Origin: Polaromonas sp.
GTDB taxonomy: Bacteria > Pseudomonadota > Gammaproteobacteria > Burkholderiales > Burkholderiaceae_C
Length of the DNA: 64,000 nucleotides
Direction of reading: 5' to 3'
NCBI GenBank assembly: GCA_013298945.1
Contig: JAAFJR010000003.1
Coordinates: forward strand, 372,001 to 436,000
The position numbers and the translations under genes were made by a program. The notes under the pieces are model-generated. The model was given only the letters and a program-made list of their open reading frames with translations, had not been told where the DNA came from and did not search any database. Below, piece by piece: positions 19,306 through 28,416 of this stretch (the stretch's first letter is position 1; the number at the start of each line of letters is the position of its first letter).

Positions 19306-19325
19306 TAAATCAAACGTTTGATTTA
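19306..19325. promoter_or_regulatory. Perfect 20-bp palindromic operator for the efflux TetR
   Basis: TAAATCAAACGTTTGATTTA equals its own reverse complement. It lies 16 bp before the start of the TetR gene that opens the RND efflux operon. TCAAACGTTTGA is a typical core for TetR-family repressors. A TTGACG box at 19294-19299 could be the -35 of a promoter whose -10 falls inside the palindrome. Confidence 0.82.
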
Positions 19326-19340
19326 TGTTTTAATCTAGGC

Positions 19341-20033
19341 ATGAATGAACCCGCCATGCTTGAAACAAAACCCAGCGCCCGTGTGCCGCGCGCTGACGGC
19401 GTCGAAGCCCGCGCCCGCTTGCTGCATACAGCCGTGCATTTGTTTGCCGAAAAAGGCTTCGCCAACACCTCCACCCGTGAATTAGCCACCGCTGCCGGCG
19501 TCAACATAGCCGCGATCAGCTACTATTTTGGCGACAAAGCGGGGCTGTACCGCGCCGCTTACACCGAGCCCATGGGCGATTGTGCGGTGATGAATGATGT
19601 GGATTTGAGCACCGTGAGCTTGGAGCAGGGCTTGCGCATGATGTTTACGCACATTGCTGAGCCACTCAAGCAGGGCGAAATCGTGCAGTTGTGCACGCGT
19701 CTGCACTTTCGCGAAATGCTGGAGCCCACTGGGCTGTGGCAAGAAGAAATCAACACCGATATTCGCCAAGGCCAAGCCGCACTGTCGCAATTGCTCAGTA
19801 TTCATTTGGGCTTAGACCAGCCGGACGATGACTTGCATACCTTGGCACACTCCATCGTGGCGTTGCCTGTGTATTTATTCATGGGGCGTGATATTTTGAT
19901 GGCTTTGCAGCCGCATTTGATAGAAACCCCAGCTGCGATAGACGCCTACATTGAGCGACAAATTGGCTATGCCTTGGCCATGGTTGAGGGGGAAAAAACG
20001 CGACGTTTCAATCTCTTGAAAGTTAAAAGTTAA
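19341..20033 (+). CDS. TetR family repressor (DUF1956/CecR-like) of the RND efflux operon
   Basis: A 230-residue protein with a TetR helix-turn-helix (FAEKGFANTSTRELATAAGVNIAAISYYFGDKAGLY) and a C-terminal domain of the DUF1956 type. It is the first gene of the run tetR - outer-membrane factor - adaptor - RND pump, with a 33-bp gap to the next gene, and carries a perfect palindrome just upstream. I infer that it represses itself and the pump. The inducer is unknown. Confidence 0.88.
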   Translation: MNEPAMLETKPSARVPRADGVEARARLLHTAVHLFAEKGFANTSTRELATAAGVNIAAISYYFGDKAGLYRAAYTEPMGDCAVMNDVDLSTVSLEQGLRMMFTHIAEPLKQGEIVQLCTRLHFREMLEPTGLWQEEINTDIRQGQAALSQLLSIHLGLDQPDDDLHTLAHSIVALPVYLFMGRDILMALQPHLIETPAAIDAYIERQIGYALAMVEGEKTRRFNLLKVKS

Positions 20034-20066
20034 AAGTTAAAAATATATTTAAAAACAAACAAAAAT

Positions 20067-21527
20067 ATGCATAAAACACGAAAACCTCTCTTGCCACTTT
20101 TTTTCCTAAGCCCGCTGTTTTTAGCAGCTTGTGCCGTAACAGCACCTCATGCAACTACCGCGCAATTGGACGCAGCAACGGCCACCAAGTGGTACAGCCC
20201 TCTGCCATCTGTCACTGCGGCAGCAGCTGCAAAAGCAGATTTGCCGCATCAAGGCTCGGTCACCGCGCTCGCCAACTGGTGGCAATCCTTTGGCGATCCG
20301 CTCCTTGTCGAACTAATCGCCAGCGCCCAAGCCGCCAGCCCGTCCGTCACTGCCGCCGCTAGCCGCATTGCGCAAGCTCGCAGCGCTGTGGTTAACACTG
20401 GCGCAGCATCTGGTCCCAATCTCTCTGCCGCTGCCAACGCCAGCCGTGGCATCAACCAGCTCAATGTGCCATTAGCCAGCTTGGGCAACGCGGGCTTGCA
20501 AGCCAGTTGGGAGATCGATTTATGGGGTGGTAACCGCGCTGCGCAAGACGCCGCTCAAGCGCGTTTGGCGGGCAGCCAAGCCGGCTGGCACGATGCGCGA
20601 GTTTCTGTCGCAGCCGAAGTGGCTAACACGTATTTGAACCTGCGCACCTGCGAGTTGTTGGTTAACGTGGCCAAAGACGACGTGACATCACGCACAGAAA
20701 CTTCACGCTTGACGGGTTTGTTGGCTAATGCTGGTTTCACTGCCCCAGCCAACGCGGCGCTCGCCCGCGCCAGCAACGCGCAAAGCCAAAGTATGCTGAC
20801 CATGCAGCGCACCCAGTGCGACATGCAAGTCAAGGCCTTGGTAGCGTTAACCACGTTTACTGAGCCTGAAATAAGGTCGAAAATGAGTAAAAATGACGTA
20901 TTTACTGCCTCAACAGCTATGAATAGCATAGCAATCCAGGCATTGCCAGCACAGCTGCTGGCGCAACGACCAGACGTGTTTGCAGCGCAGCAAGAGGTAG
21001 CCGCAGCCAGTGGCGACGTGGGCAGCGCCCAAGCTGGTAAATACCCACGCTTGGGGTTAAGTGGCTCGCTTGGTTTGCAGGGCATCAGCTCTGGCGGTGT
21101 GAGTGTTAACGGCGCGACGTGGTCTATCGGTCCCGTATCAGTAACGCTACCGATTTTGGATGGTGGCCGCAGCAGTGCAGCGGTTGATTTGGCTAATGCC
21201 AATTACGAAGCCGCCAGTGCCAACTATCGCGCCAAAGTTCGTAGCGCAGTGCGCGAGGTGGAGGAAGCTCTGCTCAGCTTGCAAAGTGCTAATGATCGCT
21301 TGCAAGATGCTGCTATTGCCACAGAGGGCTATGGCGCAGCTTTTGTCGCTTCAGAAGCGCGCTTCAAAAGCGGTTTGGGCAGCTTGAGCGATTTGGAAGA
21401 TACCCGCAGAACAGCGTTAGCAGCGAAGACCGCCTTGCTCAATGTAGAGCGTGAACGCAGCGCTGCTTGGGTGGCCTTGTACCGCGCGGTAGGCGGCGGT
21501 TGGACGCCATCTGCCAAGGCTATGTAA
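20067..21527 (+). CDS. RND efflux outer-membrane channel lipoprotein, NodT/OprM family
   Basis: The 486-residue protein starts with a lipoprotein signal peptide (LPLFFLSPLFLAACAV, lipobox LAAC) and has the two-fold OEP repeat of TolC-like channels, including ANWWQSFGDPLL, ASWEIDLWGG and the second-half RLGLSGSLGLQG. It forms the outer-membrane exit duct of the tripartite pump. Residues DVFTASTAMNSIAI are encoded by a partial repeat copy at 20895-20932 in the periplasmic coiled-coil part of the sequence; the frame is intact. Confidence 0.92.
   Translation: MHKTRKPLLPLFFLSPLFLAACAVTAPHATTAQLDAATATKWYSPLPSVTAAAAAKADLPHQGSVTALANWWQSFGDPLLVELIASAQAASPSVTAAASRIAQARSAVVNTGAASGPNLSAAANASRGINQLNVPLASLGNAGLQASWEIDLWGGNRAAQDAAQARLAGSQAGWHDARVSVAAEVANTYLNLRTCELLVNVAKDDVTSRTETSRLTGLLANAGFTAPANAALARASNAQSQSMLTMQRTQCDMQVKALVALTTFTEPEIRSKMSKNDVFTASTAMNSIAIQALPAQLLAQRPDVFAAQQEVAAASGDVGSAQAGKYPRLGLSGSLGLQGISSGGVSVNGATWSIGPVSVTLPILDGGRSSAAVDLANANYEAASANYRAKVRSAVREVEEALLSLQSANDRLQDAAIATEGYGAAFVASEARFKSGLGSLSDLEDTRRTALAAKTALLNVERERSAAWVALYRAVGGGWTPSAKAM
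20895..20932 (-). repeat. Dispersed repeat, partial copy inside the NodT-type gene
   Basis: On the minus strand: GCTATGCTATTCATAGC, TGTTG, AGGCAGTAAATACG; the right-end GGCTAC part is missing. It is translated antisense as VFTASTAMNSIAI; the antisense TAA of the consensus is TCA here. Confidence 0.75.
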
Positions 21528-21572
21528 AGATTAAAAAATCAGTAAATAAACGTCATAAGAAACCTAAAAACC

Positions 21573-22784
21573 ATGAACAACACTCAAACTTCACATCCCA
21601 AACTACTCGCCGTCGTTGCGGCTATCGCTATTGCACTGGGCGGCGTTGCTTGCTCTGGAAAGTCAGACACAGCAGAGGCTGCAAAGCCCGCTGATGCCAC
21701 AAAAACAGAAGCCACCAAGCCAGCAGACGCAGCCAAATCTGACAAAGCTGGCGCAGCTCCTGCGGCAGTCAAAGCAGCATTAACCGTAACGGCGGTACAG
21801 CCCAGCAACGGCAGTCTCGCGCTCAAGTTACCCGCCAACGGCAACGTGGCAGCGTGGCAAGAAGCCAGCATTGGCGCAGAAGCCAGCGGTTTGCGTTTAA
21901 CGCAGGTGTTGGTCAACGTGGGCGACACGGTTAAAAAAGGTCAGTTGTTGGCTACTTTTGCAGGTGATGCCGTGCAAGCCGACGTGGCGCAAGCCAAAGC
22001 CGCGCTGATGGAAGCACAAGCCAACGCCATGGATGCCACGGCCAATGCCGAGCGGGCACGCACCTTGCAAAACACAGGCGCGTTGAGCACCCAACAAATC
22101 AACCAATTTTTGACGGCAGAGAAAACAGCCGCAGCCCGCGTGCAAGCCGCACAAGCAACGCTGAGCGCACAAGGCGTGCGGACCCAAAATACCCAAGTTC
22201 GTGCGCCAGACAATGGTGTGATTTCAGCACGTGGCGCAACCGTGGGTGCTGTCGTCGGTGGCGGCACAGAGTTGTTTCGCATGATTCGCGGTGGTCGTCT
22301 AGAGTGGCGCGCTGAAGTCACCAGCAATGAAATAGCAAGTATCAAACTAGGTGCTAAAGCGATGGTGACAGCTGCCAGTGGCGCTCAAGTTGAAGGCACA
22401 GTGCGAACCGTTGCCCCAACGATAGACGCTGCTACGCGCAACGCCTTGGTGTATGTCGATTTACCTGCGAATGCCGGCGTGAAAGCCGGCATGTTTGCCA
22501 AAGGTGAATTTGCTTTGGGTTCTGCCAATGCGCTGACTTTGCCACAGCAAGCCTTGGTGCTGCGTGATGGCTTTACCTACGCCATGCGCGTGGAAGCCAA
22601 CAACAAAGTTAGCCAAGTCAAGCTAGAAACAGGTCGCCGTGTGGGTGATGCTGTTGAAATCAAGCAAGGTGCGAAATCTGGTGAGCGGTTTGTCGCGAGT
22701 GGCGCTAGCTTCTTGGCAGATGGCGATACCGTCAAGATTGTTGAAGCTGCAAAAACTGAAGCCCAACCAGCAGGAGCTAAATAA
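21573..22784 (+). CDS. RND efflux periplasmic adaptor (membrane fusion protein)
   Basis: A 403-residue HlyD/AcrA-type adaptor. It has a hydrophobic export signal with a possible lipid-modified Cys (GGVACSG), an Ala/Lys-rich linker in which AAKPADATKTEATKPADAAK is quasi-repetitive, a lipoyl-like half-motif (GLRLTQVLVNVGDTVKKGQLLA), a helical hairpin and a beta-barrel region. It links the inner-membrane pump to the outer channel. Its stop codon overlaps the start of the pump gene (TAATG), which points to coupled translation. Confidence 0.92.
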   Translation: MNNTQTSHPKLLAVVAAIAIALGGVACSGKSDTAEAAKPADATKTEATKPADAAKSDKAGAAPAAVKAALTVTAVQPSNGSLALKLPANGNVAAWQEASIGAEASGLRLTQVLVNVGDTVKKGQLLATFAGDAVQADVAQAKAALMEAQANAMDATANAERARTLQNTGALSTQQINQFLTAEKTAAARVQAAQATLSAQGVRTQNTQVRAPDNGVISARGATVGAVVGGGTELFRMIRGGRLEWRAEVTSNEIASIKLGAKAMVTAASGAQVEGTVRTVAPTIDAATRNALVYVDLPANAGVKAGMFAKGEFALGSANALTLPQQALVLRDGFTYAMRVEANNKVSQVKLETGRRVGDAVEIKQGAKSGERFVASGASFLADGDTVKIVEAAKTEAQPAGAK

Positions 22785-25700
22785 TGAACGTCTCCGCCTG
22801 GTGCATCCGCAACCCCATTGCAGCTATCATGTTTTTCGTGATGCTGTGCTTCGCCGGTACTTTAGGCTACAAAAACATGAAAGTTCAAAACTTTCCTGAT
22901 TTAGAAGTCCCCAACATCATCATCACCGCCAGTCTGCCAGGAGCTTCACCTGCACAGCTTGAAACAGACGTAGCTCGTAAGATTGAAAACTCAATCGCAT
23001 CGTTGAATGGCTTAAAGAACATCTATACCAAGGTGCAAGATGGTTCAGCAACCATTACGGCAGAATTTCGCTTAGAAAAGCCTACGCAAGAAGCGCTTGA
23101 CGAAGTACGATCTGCCGTGCAGCAGGTACGGGCAGATTTGCCGTCCGATGTGCGCGACCCAGTGGTCAGCAAAGTCAATATTTCAGGCTCCCCTGTGTTG
23201 GCCTATGCCATCAGCAGCAAGACCATGGATGACGAAGCCATGAGCTGGTTCGTTGACGACACTTTGAATCGCCGCTTGTTGGCCGTTAAAGGTGTGGGCT
23301 CTGTAACTCGTGTGGGCGGCGTCACACGTGAAGTGCGCGTGGCTTTAGACCAAGGCAAGATGGCGTCTTTGGGTGTTAGTCCAGCAGATGTGTCGCGCCA
23401 GCTGCGTTTGGTACAACTAGACACAGCCGGTGGTCGTACCGATTTGGGCAGTAGCGAGCAGCCTGTACGTACCTTAGCCAGTGTCAAATCTGCAGCAGAA
23501 TTGAGTGCGATTGAGCTGTCCTTAATTGGCCGCAAAATTCGGCTAGATCAAATCGCTGATGTCAAAGACACAGTAGCTGAACAGCGCTCGGCAGCCATGT
23601 TGAACGGTAAACCTGTGGTGGGTTTCGAAGTGTCACGCAGCAAGGGCGCTAGTGAAGTGGAAGCAGGTCGAGGCGTGCGCTTGGCGCTAAAAGAGTTACA
23701 AGTTGCCCACCCAGACATTGAGTTGACCGAAGCTTTTGACTTCGTGACGCCAGTTGAAGAAGAATACAGCGCATCACTTACCTTGTTGATTGAAGGCGCT
23801 ATTCTCGCCGTGTTGGTTGTTTGGCTGTTTTTGCGAGACTGGCGTGCAACTTTTGTCTCTGCAGTGGCGCTGCCGTTGTCAGTGATACCTGCTTTTATCG
23901 GCATGGATTATTTGGGCTTCTCAATCAACGTTGTAACCTTATTAGCTTTGAGTTTGGTGATTGGTATTTTGGTAGACGATGCGATTGTTGAGGTCGAAAA
24001 TATTGTCCGCCACCTACGCATGGGTAAAACGCCCTATCAAGCTGCTATGGAAGCTGCAGACGAGATTGGTATGGCGGTGATTGCCACGACTTTTGCTTTA
24101 GTGGCCGTGTTTTTGCCACTTGCCTTCATGAGTGGTATTGTGGGTAAATTCTTTAAGCAATTTGGATGGACCGCTTCTTTAGCGGTGATCGCATCATTGG
24201 TCGTGGCACGTATGTTGACCCCGATGATGGCGGCATACATTTTGAAGCCTATCGTCAACTACGTTGAAAAAGAAGGTCCTATCATGCGCTGGTACATGAA
24301 GGCCAGCCGTTGGTGTATGAGCCACCGTTGGATCACGGGCGCTGCTGCTGGCGCGTTTTTCATAGGCTCGTTGGCGCTCATTCCTTTGTTACCACAAGGC
24401 TTCATCCCGCCTGATGACAACAGCCAAACCCAAGTTTATCTAGAGCTGCCGCCAGGAACCAAGCTCGCACAAACCAAGGACTCAGCTGAACTTGCGCGTA
24501 TGTTGATCAGTAAAGTCGAGCATGTGAAGTCTGTCTACACAACCATTGGTGGAGGCTCGGCAGGCGGTGATGCTTTCGCACCGGGTGGTGCGGCGGAATC
24601 ACGCAAAGCCACTTTGACCATTGTGCTGGCCGAACGTGGCACTCGCCCGCGCAAGCAGGTGATTGAAAATAATATTCGCAAGGCCATGGAAAACGTGCCC
24701 GCTGTGCGCAGCAAGGTGGGCTTGGGCGGCTCGGGTGAAAAATACGTTTTAGCACTCACAAGTGAAGATCCCATGGCTTTGGCTGCAGCAGCCTCGGCGA
24801 TTGAAAAAGATCTACGAACCATTCCTGGCTTAGGCTCCATTGCTTCAAGTGCTGCTTTGGTGCGCCCAGAGGTGACTATTCGACCTAACTTCTCCCAAAT
24901 GGCAGACTTGGGCGTGACCAGTGCTGCCATTGGCGAGACCTTGCGTGTTGCCACCGTGGGTGATTATGACGCTGCGTTGCCTAAATTGAATCTATCGCAG
25001 CGCCAAGTGCCAATCGTGGTGCGCTTGGCTGACGATGCCAAGACCGATTTGGCAACGCTAGAGCGCCTGATGGTTCCAAGTAACCGTGGTACGGTGATGT
25101 TGGGGCAAGTTGCTAGCTTAGAGTTAGCAGGCGGACCAGCAGTTATTGATCGCTTCAACCGCTCACGTAATGTGCAATTTGAGGTTGAGCTGTCCAACGT
25201 ACCGTTGGGCGAAATGACAGCAGCCGTGGCAAAACTGCCATCTATACAAAATTTACCCGCTAGCGTGAAGCAAGTCACGATTGGTGATGCAGAGGTAATG
25301 GGCGAACTGTTCGCAAGCTTTACCTTGGCCATGGGCATTGGTGTTTTGTGTATCTACATTGTTTTGGTGTTGCTGTTCAAAAATTTGCTCTACCCCGTCA
25401 CTATTTTGGCAGCCTTGCCTCTGTCATTGGGCGGTGCATTTGTGGGTTTGTTGATCGCTCAAAAATCGTTTTCCATGCCATCTTTGATTGGTTTGGTGAT
25501 GTTGATGGGTGTGGCGACGAAAAACTCTATTTTGCTGGTGGAATACGCAATCGAAGCACGCCGAGGCCGTGAGGCTACTGAAACGCAACCTGCTGTACCG
25601 CCTATGTCGCGTGTTGATGCGTTACTTGATGCTTGTCACAAACGGGCACGTCCGATTGTGATGACCACCATCGCCATGGGTGCAGGCATGTTGCCCATTG

Positions 25701-25927
25701 CGATGAGCTGGGGCAGCGCGGATGGAAGTTTCCGCAGCCCGATGGCTGTGGCGGTGATTGGTGGTTTGATTACGTCAACCTTCCTCAGTTTGTTGGTGAT
25801 TCCAGCCGTGTTTACCTTGGTGGACGATATTCCGGGCGCAATGAAATGGGTTTGGAATAAACTGACTGGGCGCTCAACAAGTCGTCAGTCAGTGCCGCAA
25901 AACGACCTAAATATTGCTATTAAATAA
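22784..25927 (+). CDS. RND efflux inner-membrane transporter, HAE-1-like
   Basis: A 1047-residue proton-driven pump with twelve predicted membrane helices and two large periplasmic loops. The N-terminus (RNPIAAIMFFVMLCFAG), the charged helix GILVDDAIVEVENIVRHL with its paired Asp, and the second-half GVATKNSILLVEYAIEARRG fit the hydrophobe/amphiphile efflux family. The last codons (NIAIK and stop) lie in a copy of the dispersed repeat. Substrates cannot be predicted. Confidence 0.93.
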   Translation: MNVSAWCIRNPIAAIMFFVMLCFAGTLGYKNMKVQNFPDLEVPNIIITASLPGASPAQLETDVARKIENSIASLNGLKNIYTKVQDGSATITAEFRLEKPTQEALDEVRSAVQQVRADLPSDVRDPVVSKVNISGSPVLAYAISSKTMDDEAMSWFVDDTLNRRLLAVKGVGSVTRVGGVTREVRVALDQGKMASLGVSPADVSRQLRLVQLDTAGGRTDLGSSEQPVRTLASVKSAAELSAIELSLIGRKIRLDQIADVKDTVAEQRSAAMLNGKPVVGFEVSRSKGASEVEAGRGVRLALKELQVAHPDIELTEAFDFVTPVEEEYSASLTLLIEGAILAVLVVWLFLRDWRATFVSAVALPLSVIPAFIGMDYLGFSINVVTLLALSLVIGILVDDAIVEVENIVRHLRMGKTPYQAAMEAADEIGMAVIATTFALVAVFLPLAFMSGIVGKFFKQFGWTASLAVIASLVVARMLTPMMAAYILKPIVNYVEKEGPIMRWYMKASRWCMSHRWITGAAAGAFFIGSLALIPLLPQGFIPPDDNSQTQVYLELPPGTKLAQTKDSAELARMLISKVEHVKSVYTTIGGGSAGGDAFAPGGAAESRKATLTIVLAERGTRPRKQVIENNIRKAMENVPAVRSKVGLGGSGEKYVLALTSEDPMALAAAASAIEKDLRTIPGLGSIASSAALVRPEVTIRPNFSQMADLGVTSAAIGETLRVATVGDYDAALPKLNLSQRQVPIVVRLADDAKTDLATLERLMVPSNRGTVMLGQVASLELAGGPAVIDRFNRSRNVQFEVELSNVPLGEMTAAVAKLPSIQNLPASVKQVTIGDAEVMGELFASFTLAMGIGVLCIYIVLVLLFKNLLYPVTILAALPLSLGGAFVGLLIAQKSFSMPSLIGLVMLMGVATKNSILLVEYAIEARRGREATETQPAVPPMSRVDALLDACHKRARPIVMTTIAMGAGMLPIAMSWGSADGSFRSPMAVAVIGGLITSTFLSLLVIPAVFTLVDDIPGAMKWVWNKLTGRSTSRQSVPQNDLNIAIK

Positions 25928-25963
25928 ATAGCTGCTTAGGCAATAAATATGAGTTCTACAGCC
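25916..25963 (+). repeat. 48-bp dispersed repeat joining the RND pump end and a small gene start
   Basis: GCTATTAAATAAATAGC, TGCTT, AGGCAATAAATA, then a diverged right end with CTACAGCC. It holds the stop codon of the pump gene (25925-25927) and the ATG of the small Cys-rich gene (25949). Both genes use the same sense register of the element. Confidence 0.9.
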
Positions 25964-26179
25964 AATATATGCCCTATTTGTGGGCAAATTAACCAATGCG
26001 CTATGGAGATCGAAATAGAGACCGGAATCAAGCAAGTTGAGCCGTGCTGGTGTACGAGGGTTAAGTTTGACGCGGACTTGCTGGCTCGCGTACCACCAGC
26101 AAAGCGCAACTTAGCCTGTATTTGTGTGGCTTGCGCTGCTTTAGGTGGCGTGCAAGGGCAGCCTCACGACAGTGTCTAA
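25949..26179 (+). CDS. Small cysteine-rich CWC-domain protein
   Basis: A 76-residue protein of the Cysteine-rich_CWC type: CPICGQINQCAME near the start, the name-giving CWC triplet (EPCWCTRVKF), and CICVACA at the end, giving likely metal-binding Cys pairs. The role of the family is unknown. The start codon lies in a dispersed repeat copy. The last 39 bp overlap, on opposite strands, the end of the tctE-like kinase gene, so the C-terminus after CICVACA is probably not conserved. Confidence 0.75.
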   Translation: MSSTANICPICGQINQCAMEIEIETGIKQVEPCWCTRVKFDADLLARVPPAKRNLACICVACAALGGVQGQPHDSV

Positions 26180-27544
26180 GCCCATCACTTCGCTATTTTC
26201 ATATCGGTTGGTCAAGGTGATGGTCCCATTCAAAGCCTTAACCACTTCTAAGCAAATGGCAAGTCCTAGACCAGAGCCGGTGCGTATATCGCCTGCTGAA
26301 AAGGGTTGAAACAAACGCTCTTGAAGCTCTGGGGAAATGCCTTGGCCGCTGTCTCGGATGGTGAGTTGCGCAAACTGGTCTAGCGCTTCCAGCCGAACGC
26401 TCAATGCGCCATCAACTGGGCTGTATTTGATGGCGTTGTGCAGCAAGTTACGATACAGCTCGCGCAGCATCCAATCGTGCGCATTGATTTTGCAGTCTTC
26501 AGTATAGATTTCAAAATCTAAATTCTTCTCTGCTATCAGGGGTGAAATATCTAAAGTAACCTCTCGCAATGACAGTGCCCAGTTCAGCACGCTGGCGTCA
26601 GCCTGCTGACGCAATTGTTCTACTTTTGACAGCGCCAGCATTTGATTGGCCAAATATGTTGCCCGTTCCACGGTATGTTTGATTTCTTGCAAAGCGATCA
26701 TAGGTGCAACATCACCACGCAATGCTGATTGCACTTGTGTCTTCATGACAGCCAAAGGCGTACGTAGTTGATGTGACGTATCGCGCACAAAGCGCTTTTG
26801 ATGCTTCAGCAAGCTTTTAAGTCTAGTCATCACATCATTAGTAGCGACGATCAAAGGCTGCAGTTCGCGTGGCGCATCGGTTGCGGTAATGGGCGTGAGA
26901 TCGCCTACGGGCCGCGCTTGTAGCGCCATACTCATGCGCCGCACGGGGCGCGTTGTGCGTTGCACAACCAATATCACCACGACAGCCAGCACTGAAATAA
27001 GCAAGGCTTGTCGCCAGAGTGTTTCTATCAATATCTGACGAGCCAAAACTTGGCGCAACTCTAGCGTTTCACCCACTTGAATGATCGCCATGCCTAAGCC
27101 TTTTTCACTGGCTACAGGCTGTAATAAGACGGCCATGCGAATGGCATCGCCTCTAAATTGGCTGTCATAAAAATCAACCAAGGCGGCATAAGGTCCTTTG
27201 TCTGGCAATTTTCCTTGCCAAAGCGGCAAGTCTTCAAAACCATCAATCAATTTGCCTTGTGTGCTTGATACTCGGTAAAACATGCGACTGCGGTTGTCGG
27301 CCTCAAAAGCTTCAAGTGCAGCGTAGGGAATCGTTGCGCTGATTTGGGCTTGATCGCCCACGCCTTCAACCTTGAGTAATTCACCAATTGATTTTGCAGA
27401 AGCTAGCAAGGTACGGTCATATGCGGTGTTGATAGCAGACAGTGCTTGGCGGTACAAAAAGAAGGTGTCGATGGCTACAAACAAACAAATCGGTACCAAG
27501 ATACCTATCAACAAGGTTCGGCGCAAAGAGGTTGTAAGCTTCAC
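26141..27544 (-). CDS. tctE: Sensor histidine kinase TctE
   Basis: A 467-residue membrane kinase. It has an N-terminal membrane helix, a periplasmic sensor region, a second helix near residue 180 (LISVLAVVVILVVQ), then the H-box RFVRDTSHQLRTPLAVM, the N-box LLHNAIKYSP and the G-boxes DSGQGISPE and GSGLGLAI. It overlaps tctD by 4 bp. With TctD and the divergent tctCBA genes it forms the usual tricarboxylate-sensing set, so citrate or a related acid is the probable signal. Confidence 0.9.
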   Translation of the reverse strand: MKLTTSLRRTLLIGILVPICLFVAIDTFFLYRQALSAINTAYDRTLLASAKSIGELLKVEGVGDQAQISATIPYAALEAFEADNRSRMFYRVSSTQGKLIDGFEDLPLWQGKLPDKGPYAALVDFYDSQFRGDAIRMAVLLQPVASEKGLGMAIIQVGETLELRQVLARQILIETLWRQALLISVLAVVVILVVQRTTRPVRRMSMALQARPVGDLTPITATDAPRELQPLIVATNDVMTRLKSLLKHQKRFVRDTSHQLRTPLAVMKTQVQSALRGDVAPMIALQEIKHTVERATYLANQMLALSKVEQLRQQADASVLNWALSLREVTLDISPLIAEKNLDFEIYTEDCKINAHDWMLRELYRNLLHNAIKYSPVDGALSVRLEALDQFAQLTIRDSGQGISPELQERLFQPFSAGDIRTGSGLGLAICLEVVKALNGTITLTNRYENSEVMGLDTVVRLPLHAT

Positions 27545-28227
27545 GCGTTTGCTTCCTCTTTAAGCAGGTAACCAAGTCCGCGCAGAGTCATCAAATTCAC
27601 GCCTGTGCCTGAGAGTTTTTTTCGCAGACGGTAAACTACTACTTCGATGGCTTCATATTGCACTTCGGTTGCGTTGGGGAACACCAGCTTGAATAGTTGT
27701 TCTTTGCTGACAGCATGTCCGACCTTGCTCATCAAAGGCACGAGTAACGCCAATTCGCGGGGTGTTAAATCAATGACCGTCTCGTTGCAATAGACTGCGC
27801 CGCTTTTTTGGTTGTACCTCAACTGCCCTGCTCGAATCATTTCATGGTTAGGTTCAACAAGTGTTGCCACGTTGCGCCTGTGCAATGCCCGCAATCTGGC
27901 CTCAAGCTCATCCAAATCAAACGGTTTAGCTAAATAGTCATCAGCGCCAGTGTTTAGTCCAATCACGCGGTCACCTACGGTGCTTCGTGCGGTCAAAATC
28001 AGCACAGGTGTTTGAAGCCCAAGTTGACGTGCTTGCGACAGTACTTCTAAGCCATCTAGACTGGGAAGTGTTAAGTCAAGCAAGATAACATCAGGTTGGA
28101 GCTGCTTCCACAAAGCCAACGCATGCGACCCATCGCCACAAACAGCAACGGTAATCTCTCGCGAACTAAGCGCACGTTGGAGCGCCGTTTGCATGGCAAG
28201 ATCGTCTTCAACAATGAGTAATTTCAC
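27541..28227 (-). CDS. tctD: Response regulator TctD (OmpR family)
   Basis: The 228-residue protein has a receiver domain with the normal phospho-acceptor Asp (VILLDLTLPSLDG), a conserved LTARS and Lys (DDYLAKPFD), and a C-terminal winged helix (ELALLVPLMSKVG ... VYRLRKKLSGTG). I choose the GTG at 28227 (VKLLIVEDD) over the longer opening at 28254, because it gives the family N-terminus and has AGGG upstream. It should activate the divergent tctCBA operon; an 11-bp direct repeat in the shared gap is a likely binding site. Confidence 0.92.
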   Translation of the reverse strand: MKLLIVEDDLAMQTALQRALSSREITVAVCGDGSHALALWKQLQPDVILLDLTLPSLDGLEVLSQARQLGLQTPVLILTARSTVGDRVIGLNTGADDYLAKPFDLDELEARLRALHRRNVATLVEPNHEMIRAGQLRYNQKSGAVYCNETVIDLTPRELALLVPLMSKVGHAVSKEQLFKLVFPNATEVQYEAIEVVVYRLRKKLSGTGVNLMTLRGLGYLLKEEANA

Positions 28228-28309
28228 AGTCAGCACCCTAGCATAAACAAGCAAAATAGGCGATAAAACGCACTTACTAAGTGTTTTCCCTATTAAAAAC
28301 AGTGGTTTT

Positions 28310-28330
28310 CGACAGCCAAACGACAGCCAA
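28310..28330. promoter_or_regulatory. Tandem direct repeat, candidate TctD binding site
   Basis: CGACAGCCAA occurs at 28310-28319 and again at 28321-28330, an 11-bp period that places both on the same DNA face. OmpR-family regulators bind such tandem half-sites. A separate perfect palindrome, CACTTACTAAGTG, is at 28271-28283 in the same 189-bp divergent region. Confidence 0.6.
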
Positions 28331-28416
28331 GCACGGCATCATTTGTAAGTTAGGTAATCCTACCATTCGGTAACAACTAACTGACCTCATTGTCTTTATT
28401 AAATCAGGAGCAAAAC

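Noticed and set aside
28228-28254. Longer start for tctD at 28254
   Set aside because: It adds nine residues before the standard KLLIVEDD opening; the GTG at 28227 has a better-placed AGGG and gives the normal family N-terminus.
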